Below are positions 48,004-58,619 of a DNA stretch of 64,000 nt, piece by piece; positions within the stretch are counted from its first letter, which is position 1; the number at the start of each line of letters is the position of its first letter. The DNA is from Solen grandis. Lineage: Eukaryota > Mollusca > Bivalvia > Adapedonta > Solenidae. The stretch covers positions 50,726,443 through 50,790,442 of the forward strand of contig CM037777.1 of NCBI GenBank assembly GCA_021229015.1, written 5' to 3'. A program made the translations under genes and the position numbers. The notes beneath the pieces were generated by a model. The model did not search any database. It was not told where the DNA came from and saw only the letters and a list, made by a program, of their open reading frames with translations.

Positions 48004-48200
48004 AAGGTAATACGTCCGTTAAATTGTGATCAATATCTATCAAGTGATCATGGGAATTTTAAAGTACATACAAGTCTTTAAATAGACTTTCGAGCTAAAT
48101 AGCCCATAACTTCAAGTAAATGGATGTTTGTATCTTCACTGAAGATTTTTAAGCATTTGAAGGACCATGATCATAATTTAATGATGGAGAGATTACTTTA
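48004..48200. mobile_element. MITE family S (AAGGTAATCC termini), copy 1
   Basis: The left part TCCGTTAAATTGTGATCAAT and the right part GGACCATGATCATAATTTAA ... GATTACTTT are inverted copies of each other, about 200 bp in all. No ORF. Confidence 0.65.
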
Positions 48201-48935
48201 ATTGAAAATTCATTATATTAGTGTCAGTAGGAACTATTATAAATGACCTATCATACTAATGAGTTATTACAGAGTAACGGCCCTTGGAACACTATTTTAC
48301 CAATACGTTCGGGATTTAAGAAAATACATACATGTATCATATTGGTGATACATGTCAAAGGTATATTTCAGGGGAAAAAACAATACACTTAAATAACGAA
48401 AGCCTTGATGCACTCTTAATTTCGAAACTGAGTAGACAACGGCCATTGTATTTTTATAAACATTGAGAAAAGACTGCTATTTTGTCTTTATAAGGCATAT
48501 GTTACTTTAAAGTGAAAAATTGAAAGTTTTGTGGTATGAGCTGAAATAAAATAGGTGTTGATGGGGAATTAATCGCTTTCAGCGAAAGAAGAGTCTTAAA
48601 CTCGTGCTATATAATTGCGTTCCAACACGATATGACGTAACCTTTATTGATTTGACATCATTATTATTTTTAATGAGGCTTATTCAACACGAAATGAGAA
48701 GCTATCTTTAACCGTATAATAACATGAATATACCATCGTCATGAAATTAACATGTTACCTTTAAAGGCGTGTGATATGTTGCATATTTAAGAAGAACATG
48801 AACTGAATTTAAAAAAATGGCCATTCACTGAGTTTATCCAGATACCATATTATATTTAGGTACGTAGGGTGGGTCTGTAATAATGTTCATGAATTTGAAA
48901 AGATGCTTCAAGATAACCCCTCATGTACATTCCAG

Positions 48936-49095
48936 GTTGCCAAGAAACATCGATATCGGTTCAGTGTTATTGTCCATGAGTTGCGCGCGGCCGAAATCGT
49001 GCCCTACAAAACCACGTTGATAGCGTTTATCAACTGTATCCTGGTCGCTACCGAGGATCTGGAGGAGAGAATCAGACTGAGGAACCAGTTCATTG
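48936..49095 (+). CDS. INF2-like formin, shared exon 3 (FH3)
   Basis: Seen: acceptor CATTCCAG, donor TTCATTG|GTATGT, 160 bases, starts in phase 0 and ends in phase 1. It encodes VAKKHRYRFSVIVHELRAAE, then a helix with TLIAFINCILVATEDLEERI, then RLRNQFI. The pattern YRFS-(I/V)-V-x-EL, followed by a helix with N-(A/C)-(V/I)-(I/L) and R-x-x-LRN-(E/Q)-FIG, is the standard central FH3 signature of INF2/DIAPH-class formins. The terminal G joins GT of the next exon to give FIGLNLL, as expected for the family. Confidence 0.92.
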
Positions 49096-49189
49096 GTATG
49101 TTAAGTAGCCATTTTATCATTTTACTTCCAAAGTCGTGTGTTCTATCCCGTCAGGCCACTAACTAGAGTCATTACAAACGGAATTGGTA

Positions 49190-49482
49190 CCTCTCCAGTG
49201 CTCGAGTGGTTTGAGTTTCTGCCTCGTGAGCGGGAGATCATGGGTTCGATCCCCCGACCGCGATACACCAAAGTCGTTAAAATTCTGGTAGCTTCCTACT
49301 TTGCGCTCAGTATATATAGCAAGGTAGTTCCAGGATTGGTTGACCGGTGTCAGGATATTGTGACTGTGTGTGGTATCATGCCACATGTCTACGGCGTGAT
49401 ATTGCAGTATGACATCACTATATCTGTCTCAAGTAGACTCCAAATGACTAAAATACTATAGTTAAACCCAACAAACAAACAT
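49190..49482 (+). repeat. SINE family B, full-length copy in intron 3
   Basis: A box (CCAGTGCTCGAGTGGTTTGA), B box (ATGGGTTCGATCCCC), GTTCCAGGATTGGTTGACC, ATCTGTCTCAAGTAGACTCC, a terminal GTTAAACCCAACAAACAAAC. Only ~95 bases downstream of exon 3, same strand as the gene. Confidence 0.82.
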
Positions 49483-49514
49483 ATAATCAATGGGCCCTGG
49501 ATAGCTTCGTGTGT

Positions 49515-49640
49515 AATGGTAGTTATACAGAGTCAGAAAAGTGTGACTGTGTGTGGTATCATACCACCAGTCTGTGGTGTAACGCCATCAGTGATGACGT
49601 TTTTATTTGTCTCCTATAGACCTATAGAAGAAAGGTTAAC
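49515..49640 (+). repeat. SINE family B, core fragment
   Basis: GTGTGACTGTGTGTGGTATC and ACCAGTCTGTGGTGTAACGC match the core. The end is diverged and both head and tail are missing. Confidence 0.5.
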
Positions 49641-50099
49641 ATAATGTGTCTGCAGTGCCTAACTGCCGACATTGCGGTGTTAACGGGCTATTTCTGCTTT
49701 CAGGGGCATTCAAATTTTTTAAACCTGCCATCTCGTTATTGCATCGTTTCTGTCCACAGTTCAGATATTCAGGGAAAATATGCAAGTATTTTGACATTAG
49801 TAGCTTTGTTTTTTAGTTTCAGTTATTGCCTTACATACAATCCCGTTTATTTCTGATAGTTTTCGTCGCAATCCGCTCACGAAATAAAAAAAATAATAAA
49901 AACGAACTGCAAAAAGCTATTCTTGGCACTAGCACATTCTCTCTCTGTTCTTTATGGTAGCATGTTACGAGATCTTAAGGGCTATATTTAGAATCTTTAA
50001 GAGGTTTGAATTTAGAAAGTCATGAAGCTGCATGCCTGTTCTTTACCTCCTTGTGCGTTTTCTTTATGACATCAAATTATATTAAATGGTGTGATAAAT

Positions 50100-50215
50100 C
50101 TGCAGCCTGACCGGGACTCGAACCCGGGCCTTTTCGCTTACAGGGCGAACGCTCTACCGACTGGGCTACCCGGCCACATACACATCTTTCTCCCCAAATG
50201 TGAGTAATCAGTACT
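50100..50215 (-). repeat. tRNA-Thr-like SINE unit (family D), copy 1
   Basis: Minus strand: GGCCGGGTAGCCCAGTCGGT (acceptor and A box), anticodon stem TTCGC/GCGAA around a TGT anticodon, then CCGGGTTCGAGTCCCGG as T arm. The acceptor stem has a mismatch and a wobble pair, and base 33 is C rather than T, so it is a tRNA-derived repeat head rather than a dependable tRNA gene. A downstream block (CACATCTTTCTCCCC, TGTGAGTAA) is shared with copy 2. Confidence 0.7.
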
Positions 50216-50364
50216 GTGACATTATCCCCCTCCGTTTTAGAATTCGTCCCTGAATTCTAGGAGTTACAGAGTAAATATTACCATGTGCAGGTGTCTTAGA
50301 CAAACCTAGCACCGATGCCACGCCCCACGTTGGGCGCCAAATATCACAGGGTGAGAAAAATGTG

Positions 50365-50482
50365 CATCCTGACCGGGACTCGAATACGGGGCCTTTTCGT
50401 TGACAGGGCAAATGCTCTTACCAACTGAGCTACCCGGCCGCATACACATCTTTCTCCCCTATTGTGAGTAACCGGTTCTGTG
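50365..50482 (-). repeat. tRNA-Thr-like SINE unit (family D), copy 2
   Basis: It repeats the first unit about 265-280 bases further on: CCTGACCGGGACTCGAATAC (diverged T arm), TGACAGGGCAAATGCTC, AACTGAGCTACCCGGCCGC, then CATACACATCTTTCTCCCC. The two units and their spacer form a direct repeat in intron 3. Confidence 0.68.
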
Positions 50483-50484
50483 GC

Positions 50485-50771
50485 AATTAGCATATTTATC
50501 TGAAAACAGTATGGCGACGAAATAAATTACACGAAACTTCACTTTGCTTTGTAGAACAGTCGGGTCATGTTTTTTTACGTCGCGTCACGTCTATCACTAC
50601 GCTATCCATTCCTTTCCATGATGTAATTTCCATGTTTACTCATAAAGGTGTTCACTTGATAAACACGTTGTTTTTATTGGACCTTCCTCATTGAAATGAC
50701 AATGTAAATGTAAAACGTAATACGTAGTAAAACCGGGGGTGTTCTCAAACTAGATTTCGATAATTTTGGCA

Positions 50772-50811
<40 letters not shown>

Positions 50812-52497
50812 CCAAAATATATATTTACCAAGGTTGATAGAGTGTTTGCTTTGCTTTACAGAGGTCGCTGGTTCGATTTTCATATGAAATGTCGTTATTT
50901 TTTCTTCTTCTTTTTTTCTTCTTCTTCCACATATTTAATAGCGTGAATGAACATTTATGAAGAGAATGGGCCATTTCATGTAAAATGGTTGCTGCGGAAA
51001 AAAAACACATTTACTTTATCTACTTTTCCGTTCAAGATCATTAATTACACTTTTTGTATTAAGTTATTCGAAATTCTATAACCGCTAATGGTGTTCGTTG
51101 AAATTGACGGTGAAGCGTTTCCCAAAACCTCAAAAATACAGTCTCTATAAAACAGGAACTGTTCTTTCTACTATCTTCAGTGCATATATTGTGATTGTAG
51201 AAGATCTTTTCTGTCATTTTTTCTTCATTTATTCCATATATTTATACATTATATAGCTCTTCTACTGTTTGTCATACGTACATGTACGTGTTCAACCGGA
51301 ATAATCTGAGAAAAAAATAGATATTCAGATATGCTTTTGATACCCTGTGTTTTGGGGTTTTTTTGCGTTAAATATTACTATTGCCGCGTTTGACAATTTA
51401 CTACTGTCTTGGATACATTTAAATCTAAACCGAACCTGGACTGGAAGCATTGTCAATTGCATCAAGTTCGGTACTGTACGCACGTGTCCTTAAAACTGTC
51501 TGCCACTAACAACGAGTGTTCGCTTTATTGGAAGCTCGTTTTCTGCTTGGTTATACAGTGATAAGTTAAATTGACAACAGAACGGAAACAAACCAATGTA
51601 AACGCTTTGTGGTCGTTTTACAACATTGCAATAAGCTTTGATCCTGGTGAGAAATCTAATGACCCTGTGCCTCAATATATTCAAAACTGTTCGACTCTCA
51701 AAGTGCGCATCAGAATGGCTATACGGCACTTTTTTACTAAACCGGACCGGAACCGGAACCAAAAGTGCAATCGATTTGATCAAACTTAGCACTGTGCTTT
51801 TGCAAAGGTTAAGATAATCACAGCCTACATAATTTCAGTATATATTTGATTCGATTGTGATTAAATGTTAATAAAAAAAACTTCCTTGGAACAGGCCATA
51901 GCTGAAATGAAAAAAGAGCTATGCTATTAGCTCAGTGTGGGGAAACAGGAGAGGATGCTTCCAGTAACTGTAAAACTGGCCTAACAAGAAGAAGAAAGGA
52001 ATCGAATGTTATTCATTAAACCATTAAAATGTGTGCGCTTGTGTGTTTAGTACTTATTCATTTCCTTGAATAAAATAATATTGAGACGCCCCCTTAGAAA
52101 TCAACATTAACATTCACATTCACATTTAATGTGGAAAGGTCTACTAGGCAAATGTGTTCATAGGATTTAGACAAGTTTCAGAAATAGCAGATACAAAATA
52201 TACTCAAGAACTCTAAAATAAAAACGCCTGATCTTGAAAAAGTGTCGAATATTATTTTAGATTATTATTTCGCGTTTTTTTCAAACGATTTTAGATTATT
52301 TAGAAATGCAATGAGACATAGGGATTGCAGCATGTTTTATGTCCGTCTTTTATTATATCACTGCAGAAAATACGTCATTAAGGAAGGGGAGTCAGTGTGA
52401 AACATCAAAGTTTTATACACTAGATGTTTTTAATGTCCTCGAGTATACATATATATCTTGTCTATTATCGTGCGCATTTATTTTTGCTTTGCATTAG
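50485..52497. other. intron 3, no gene recognised
   Basis: A (TA)n tract and AT-rich DNA. A 100-codon minus-strand frame (51490-51792) has no family signature and overlaps a plus-strand frame of similar quality. Confidence 0.45.
50769..50812 (+). repeat. (TA)n microsatellite
   Basis: About 20 TA units with one G interruption. A tRNA-like piece with the B-box-like GCTGGTTCGATTTTC follows at ~50870. Confidence 0.88.
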
Positions 52498-52705
52498 CGC
52501 GCCGTCTAAACAAGATGAACTAGATAAAGGGTCAGGATTACTACCAGAGGCTGAAATAGGCTTTGAACATAATGAAGTGAACGTTAGCGGCATACAACGA
52601 AATGAATTTATGTCTTCTCTTCAGGACTCGGGCAGCTATTGGAAACAATATTGGTCCAATTTGAAGCAATTCAATGTCAGTAAATTGCATGGAGACAGTT
52701 TATAA
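52498..52705 (+). other. unassigned ORF with protein-like composition
   Basis: A stretch of 68 codons (from GCGCCGTCTAAACAAG to a TAA at 52703) with a balanced composition: PSKQDELDKGSGLLPEAEIG, QRNEFMSSLQDSGSYWKQYW, SNLKQFNVSKLHGDSL. A possible acceptor (GCTTTGCATTAG) ends at 52497. Joining here needs an upstream exon ending with two extra bases, whereas formin exon 3 leaves one, so it is not a simple alternative last exon. It could be a relic or a terminal exon of another transcript. Confidence 0.25.
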
Positions 52706-52904
52706 AAGTAATCCCGTTATGAAAGCTGGAATTCTACGTTTGAAGAAGCCTTGCACCAAAGCAATGTCGCTACATGTAACTCCTTCTCGACTATATGTTG
52801 CCTATTAGTACTATCTAAATTCCAAGAAAATATATTTGTGGTTACTCATAAATATGTTTAAACACCTCAAAAACACTTAATAAAATACTATGAATATCGC
52901 ACGT

Positions 52905-53030
52905 TCCTTTCACCAATGCAACCCACGTTTGGGGTCAGATCAGGGGAAGGATTTCCGGTTCGGGCATGTAGGTTACATCCGGGTTCTCGGGTTTCCTCCC
53001 ACACTAAGTACAGCGCTATCGCTACTATCA
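52905..53030 (+). repeat. SINE family C, fragment
   Basis: CTTTCACCAATGCAACCCAC resembles the family C sequence CTTCTCACCAATGCGTCCCG, and CGGGTTTCCTCCCACACTAA matches the V-like motif. Diverged and truncated at both ends. Confidence 0.5.
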
Positions 53031-53129
53031 GTGCTTTCGAGAAAAGTTTTTTTAATGTCATTGTCCGATCATTGTGAAGAATTTAAAATTATGTTGGTAT
53101 ACTTCCCTTTTTCTAGCACTCGGCAAATA

Positions 53130-53295
53130 AATGTCGTTCCAGGGCTGGTTGGCTCAGTGACCGGATGTGGTATTATGTCACGTGTCTGTGGCGTGATATC
53201 ATGATGAGGCAGCATTATGTTTGTCTTATGTTGACAAATGTCCCTCAATATGACTAAAATATCGTCGGAGTGACGCTATACCAAAGTACTAACAG
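53130..53295 (+). repeat. SINE family B, 3' half fused behind a family C fragment
   Basis: GTCGTTCCAGGGCTGGTTGG, GTCACGTGTCTGTGGCGTGA and TATCGTCGGAGTGACGCTAT are diverged family B core and end. The fragment follows a family C piece (52905-53030). Confidence 0.6.
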
Positions 53296-53668
53296 AAACA
53301 TAAGTTCTTCCCTATAGTTACAGCTCCGTTCTCTTGGATAGTGTTGTACCGTTATAGAATATAAACACATGTATGAATCTATGTATAGGATACAGTCTAT
53401 TAAGACATTTCTACAGACGATAGAAGGCAGAGAGCGTAGGCTTCTATTGACTGATGAAATTTCTTAGTAGATTTTATCCGCTTAGAAGTCATCCTAAGTT
53501 TGTGAAATACTTGAATTTGTCAAATACATATATCGATCTATTTTGAAAATTGAAAATAGAGGTATTCCACTGAAATAAATCGCTGATATATTTGAATTTT
53601 CGAAGCTTCTGATTGGCCACAAATTTAAGTTGACATCTAAATGTACAGAGAATCTTGATAAATTGCAG

Positions 53669-53847
53669 GTTTGAACCTTCTGGATATTATTGACGAGCTC
53701 CGCAATGAAGATGACGAAGATCTAGTCATCCAGTGTAATGTATTTGATGACGAAAAACAAGAGGATGATGAGGCCCTCAATGAGAAGAACCCAGTTGGTG
53801 TTGACATAAATGACCACCATGATGTGTTTAACACTCTCTTTCAGAAG
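53669..53847 (+). CDS. INF2-like formin, shared exon 4 (FH3, dimerisation side)
   Basis: Seen: acceptor AAATTGCAG, donor CAGAAG|GTAAGG, 179 bases. The two leading bases complete Gly with exon 3. It encodes GLNLLDIIDELRNEDDEDLV, an acidic loop (DDEKQEDDEALNEKN) and VDINDHHDVFNTLFQK, and ends in phase 0. In the family the LLDI-(I/V)-x-x-LR helix and the acidic F-(D/E)-(D/E)-x-(K/R)-x-x-(D/E)-(D/E) loop, followed by H-x-(D/E)-VF-x-x-L, form the end of the armadillo repeats. All landmarks are present and unbroken. Confidence 0.92.
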
Positions 53848-54372
53848 GTAAGGGGCCTTTTATTTACCAAAGGTTTGATGAATTGTCTCTTGAATGTTTT
53901 TTTTTTCATCTACCTTGTATTAAAGGCGTAAATCCAAAGTCCATACATTAAAGTTGCGATTACCCCAGTACCGAACAGAGAATATGAAATCTTCGGATGA
54001 TTCCGAGCTTAAGGCAGCTCGTTCACAGACGTTCGGTAGCAATTAAAGAAATACTCTCCATCGTTAATGTTGATGAAGTCTTTGTATCCTAACAAATAAA
54101 CTCGGCAAGTGAAGGTCACATTTCACGGGAAAACGATAACCAACTTCGAAAAAGTCGTTTTAATATAGAATATGATATCCCAGAGGCATCTGCAACATGA
54201 TGTCTTCACCAGTTCAGGTTAGCGATTTCGTAAGTTCAGCCTGTGAAGTTTGCGCATGCTGGAGGAGTGAATGCGATCAGCCAATGAAATTAAAAAATCT
54301 AAATATAGGTTATATAATTCTAAATATAGTTCAATACCGTCTGTTGCGGTTCTCTGATGGGGAAACCATCCA

Positions 54373-55702
54373 TTTTTTAGCTCACCTGAGCACAACGTGC
54401 TCAAGGTGAGCTTTTGTGATTACCCTTCGTCCGTCGTCCGTCGTCGTGCGTCGTCAACAATTTGCTTTAAACGACATCTCCTCTGAAACCGCTGGACAGA
54501 ATTTAATGAAACTTGGCAGGAATGTTCCTTGGGTGAAGCTCTAAAAAAGTTGCTAAAATAAAGTTGATCCATGAAGAACTCTGGTTGCCATGGCTACAAA
54601 AAGAAAAATAATTTGAAAACTTTAAAAATCATCTCCTTCAAAACTACTGGCCAGATTTCAAAATAATTTGGTACAGATGTTCCTTGGGTCAACCTCTACC
54701 AAAGTTGCTAAAATTATTCCGATCCGTAAAAAAAATGGCCGCCAGGTGCGGGGCTTATTTGCCTTATATGTATATAGAGAAACCTTTAAACAACATCTCA
54801 TCTGAAACCACTGGACAGAATTTAATTAAACTTGGCAGGGATGATCCTTGGGTCAACCTTCAAAAAATTTGCTAAAGTAAACTTGATCCATGTAGAACTC
54901 TGGTTGCCATGGCAACAAAAAGTACAAAAAAATGAAAACTTTAAAAATCATCTTCATCAAAACTACTGGCCAGATTTTTAAATACATTGGTACAGATGTT
55001 CCTTGGGTCAACCTCTACCAAAGTTTCTAAAATTATTCCGATCCGTAAAAAATACATGGCCGCCAGGGACGGGGCTTATTTGCCTAATATGTATAAAGGG
55101 GAAACTTTTAACAACATCTCCTCTGAAACCACTGGACAGAATTTGATTAAACTTGGCAGGGATGATACTTGGGTCAACCATCACAAAAGTTGCTAAAATA
55201 AACTTGATCCATGTAGAACTCTGGTTGCCATGGCAACAAAAAAGAAGAAAAAAAATGAAAACTTTAAAAATCATCTTCATCAAAACTACTGGCCAGATTT
55301 TAAAATAAATTGATACAGATGTTCCTTGGGTCAACCTCTACCAAAGTTGCTAAAAATTTTCCGATCCGTAAAAAACATGGCCGCCAGGGGCGGGACTAAT
55401 TTGCCTTATATGTATATTGGGAAAACTTTAATCAACATTTCCTCTGAAACCACTGGACAGAATTTGATTAAATTTGGCAGGAATGATCCTTGGGTCAACC
55501 TTCACAAAAGTTCCTAAAATTAACTTGATCCATGTAGAACTCTGGTTGCCATGGCAACAAAAGGTACAAAAATATGAAAACTTTAAAAATCATCTTCTTC
55601 AAAACTACTGGCCAGATTTTAAAATAAATTGGTACAGATGTTCCTTGGGTCAACCTATTTATCTCAGGTGAGCGATTTAGGGCCATCATGGGCCTCTTGT
55701 TT
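54373..55702 (+). mobile_element. modular element family M1, copy 3 (320 bp array)
   Basis: Left end TTTTAGCTCACCTGAGC with a CGTCCGTCGTCCGTCGTCG stretch; right end CTCAGGTGAGCGATTTAGGG, a hairpin and CCTCTTGTTT. GGCCAGATTT recurs at 54649, 54968, 55291 and 55610 (periods 319-323). Each 320 bp unit is itself two related halves of ~160 bp, so it is a dimer of the ancestral module. It lies in intron 4, ~520 bases past exon 4. Confidence 0.82.
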
Positions 55703-55972
55703 ACAATCACGGATGGTTGCATTGGGTGACCATGCGTCTATAGATGGGTATTGATAGAGGTAATGAACACATAAATAAAATTCTTAGTTAAGGGCCATCT
55801 GTGAATGAGCTTCTTTAAGAAAACGAAAACAGAGACATTGTCAAATATTTCGTTTTATGGAAGAAAATAGATGTCTGACCAGGACTGTGGATAAAAATGT
55901 ATATAGAATTAGGAATGGCTTCTTTTTTCTTCCTATCTGCACTTTAAAACCTACATCTAATATATAAATACA

Positions 55973-56152
55973 CCCTGCCCTGGATAGCGTAGTTGTAACG
56001 CGCTTCGCTTCTCACCAATGCGTCCCGGGTTCGCTTCCTTGCAACGTACGTGAGAGGGTACAGTGGTCGCCCTTCCAGACACGTGTGTTTTCACCGGGCT
56101 CTCTGGTTTTCTCCCACAATAATGACCGGCGGGCCACCAGAGCCATCGAGAA

Positions 56153-56227
<75 letters not shown>

Positions 56228-56262
56228 GATAACCTTTTTCGTAATCAATGTTAAATAAGTGA
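55973..56262 (+). repeat. SINE family C, copy 2 with internal TA microsatellite
   Basis: Head CCTGGATAGCGTAGTTGTAA, B box CCCGGGTTCGCTTCC and GCTCTCTGGTTTTCTCCCAC match copy 1. After CCAGAGCCATCGAGAATGAT an uninterrupted (TA)n of ~68 bases (56156-56224) stands where copy 1 has only TTAATATAAGT. The tail resumes with TTGTGATAAC. Confidence 0.78.
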
Positions 56263-56845
56263 AACATTTAGGCCCCGTGTATCAGAGGTTGTGATTATTT
56301 ACTGTAGATCCAACAGTTGTGAGTTCGATTCCCCTTGGTGCTGATTTCTTTTTCAAAAGTTTCTAAGTACTGTTCCAGCAAACGAATAGTTGAGAGAACC
56401 TCATACATGTATCACAACTGCAAGAAAAGGTGTCTTTCAGTCTACATAAATGGAGTTGATTTTAATTTATTTAATACATTTAGCAAATTTGTATTGTTCA
56501 GCTTTGAACATCTTGCCTGGCAGATATGAACTGAGATATATCGATTTATCAACTGAAACCGAAATAGAACAGCTGTGTGATCACTTTCATCATATTTTGT
56601 TATTTATTCCGTCATGATAGCCATTACAATAGAAGAAGGTGATAATTACAACAGCTTGATACAAACATGATCCAATACCCGTGTTGGGGCGACCAGATAG
56701 TTCAGTTATTAATAGAATTCATTTAATTCCTGATCTCTGGCAGTAATTGAAACACGCACTTTTTGTTATTATCAATAACAGCACTAGCAGTAGTAGAAAA
56801 AGTGGCATCACTTCATTTTTATCTCGTCTGTTTTTCGAAGAAAAA

Positions 56846-58500
56846 AATACAAGCTATTGTCGTAACTCAGACGTCCGCGTTGTCGTCGTCGTCGTCGTCC
56901 GGAATCTAAACGTTGGCCAGATCTTCTCTACTATTCCATATACAACTTTTATTTTTGGTCTGCATATTCATCTGGACAAGGCCTATCTAGACATTTGCAA
57001 TATTTCACCTATCGATCTTGACCTTTGACCTATTTTTGCTGTATTTTTTTTAAACTTTAAAATGCATGTCATTTCCGAACCGTTACCAACAGGGCACTGA
57101 TATTTCACATGCGAATTCCTTGTGTCAAGACCTTTCCATAAATGTTAAACTTTTGGACTTATGACCTTGACCTTTGATCTTTGACCTATTTTTGAAATAT
57201 TTAACATAAAACTTCAAAGTTGGCCGTAATTTCTTTACTATTTGACAAACAACTTTTATTTTTGGTATGCATATTCATATTTGCAAGGGCTATTCAGATA
57301 TACCTCAACATTTCATCTATCGATCTTGACCTTGACCTTTGACCTATTTTTGCTGTATCTTTTGAAAACTTTAAAATGCATGTCATTTCAGAACCGTTAC
57401 CAATAGGGCACTGGTATTTCATGTAAACATCGATCTTGATGACTTGACCTTTTGCTGCTTTGAACTTTAAAATGTGTCATTCAAAACCTTTCCAAGCACG
57501 TATTCACATGTGAATCTGTGCAGACCTTCCTCATGTTACCCTTTTGGACTTATGAACTTGACCTTTGATCTTTGACCTATTTTTGAAATGTTTAACAGAA
57601 AAACTTAAATGTTGGCCATAATTTCTTTACTATTTTACATACAACTTTTATTTTGATATGCATATTCATCTTTGCAAGGGCTATTCAAAAATACCTCATT
57701 ATTTCATCTTTTGACCTTGACCTTTGACCTATTTTTGCTGTAACTTCTGAAAACTTTAAAATGCTTGTCATTTCAGAACCGTTACATATAGGGCGCTGAT
57801 ATTTCACATTTGAATTCCTTGTGGCAAGACTTTCCATCAATGTTACACTTTTGGAATTTGACCTTAACCTTTTAACTTTGACCTTTCTTGAAATGTTTAA
57901 CAAAAAACTTTAACGTTGGTCATAACTTTTTACTTTTTGACATACATCTTTTATATTTGGTATGCATATTCATCATGACAATGGTTTTTCAGATATACCT
58001 CAATATCTTATCTATCGACCTTGACCTTTGACCTTATTTTGCCATAACTTTGGACAAGTTTTATACAAGTTTTATAATAGATATTTCTTGGTCATTTTTC
58101 AATATTTTTTAACAAACTTTGTATACTGGTTCATATGAACCTGTGCAGGTGTGATTTTGGTCATGATCTTTAGACAGATAAAAAAGAACATTTTTTTTTA
58201 AATGTCTTCAAAATTTACAGTTTTGTGTCGATTATCAAAAACTCAATGGATTAGCAATTGTGATTTTTTTGTTTACATATTTTACATCTGTGTTGTATAC
58301 ATTCTATTCCATGCATAGGTCCAAGGTCATCCTTCAAGGTCAAAGGTCAAATTTAAAGAATATGGTACTTCAACTTTGCATTTAAAGGCTTACAGTTTTA
58401 GTTGTGATTTTCAAAGTCAACTTTTTATGTGTTTAACAAAAATGTTTATCGTTGGCAAAAAAGACAAGCGTTGGCACCCGCATGTGGTGCTCTTGTTTTT
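56846..58500 (+). mobile_element. modular element family M2 (305 bp array with DR1 motifs)
   Basis: The left part has CAAGCTATTGTCGTAACTCA and (GTC)n, as in M1. TGCATATTCAT recurs at 56961, 57268, 57659 and 57963, giving ~305 bp units made of two related ~150 bp halves, both starting near TGACCTATTTTTG. The right end is ACAAGCGTTGGCACCCG with hairpin GCACC-CGCATGT-GGTGC followed by TCTTGTTTTT. TGACCTTTGACCT direct repeats recur throughout. No credible ORF. Confidence 0.75.
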
Positions 58501-58566
58501 ATTATTGATAGTAAGTCATTATTAATAATTGTTATAGTATTATTAGTTTTTATGTTTTTTTATAAT

Positions 58567-58567
58567 A

Positions 58568-58616
<49 letters not shown>
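58567..58616 (+). repeat. (ATT)n microsatellite
   Basis: About 15 units at the right edge of the M2 element. Confidence 0.9.
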
Positions 58617-58619
58617 TTT

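Noticed and set aside
50104..50176. Functional tRNA-Thr (TGT)
   Set aside because: Acceptor stem mismatch, C at position 33, and a second diverged copy sharing flanks show it to be a tRNA-derived repeat; kept only as a SINE-like unit.
52498..52705. Alternative last exon of the formin
   Set aside because: Exon 3 leaves one base, but the frame here needs two; the phase-correct reading meets a stop within a few codons.
54684..55722. Several similar ~65-codon frames containing NISSETTGQNLIKLGRDD
   Set aside because: They arise from the ~320 bp repeat unit and drift with each unit's indels; no codon-level constraint seen and no start or stop conservation.
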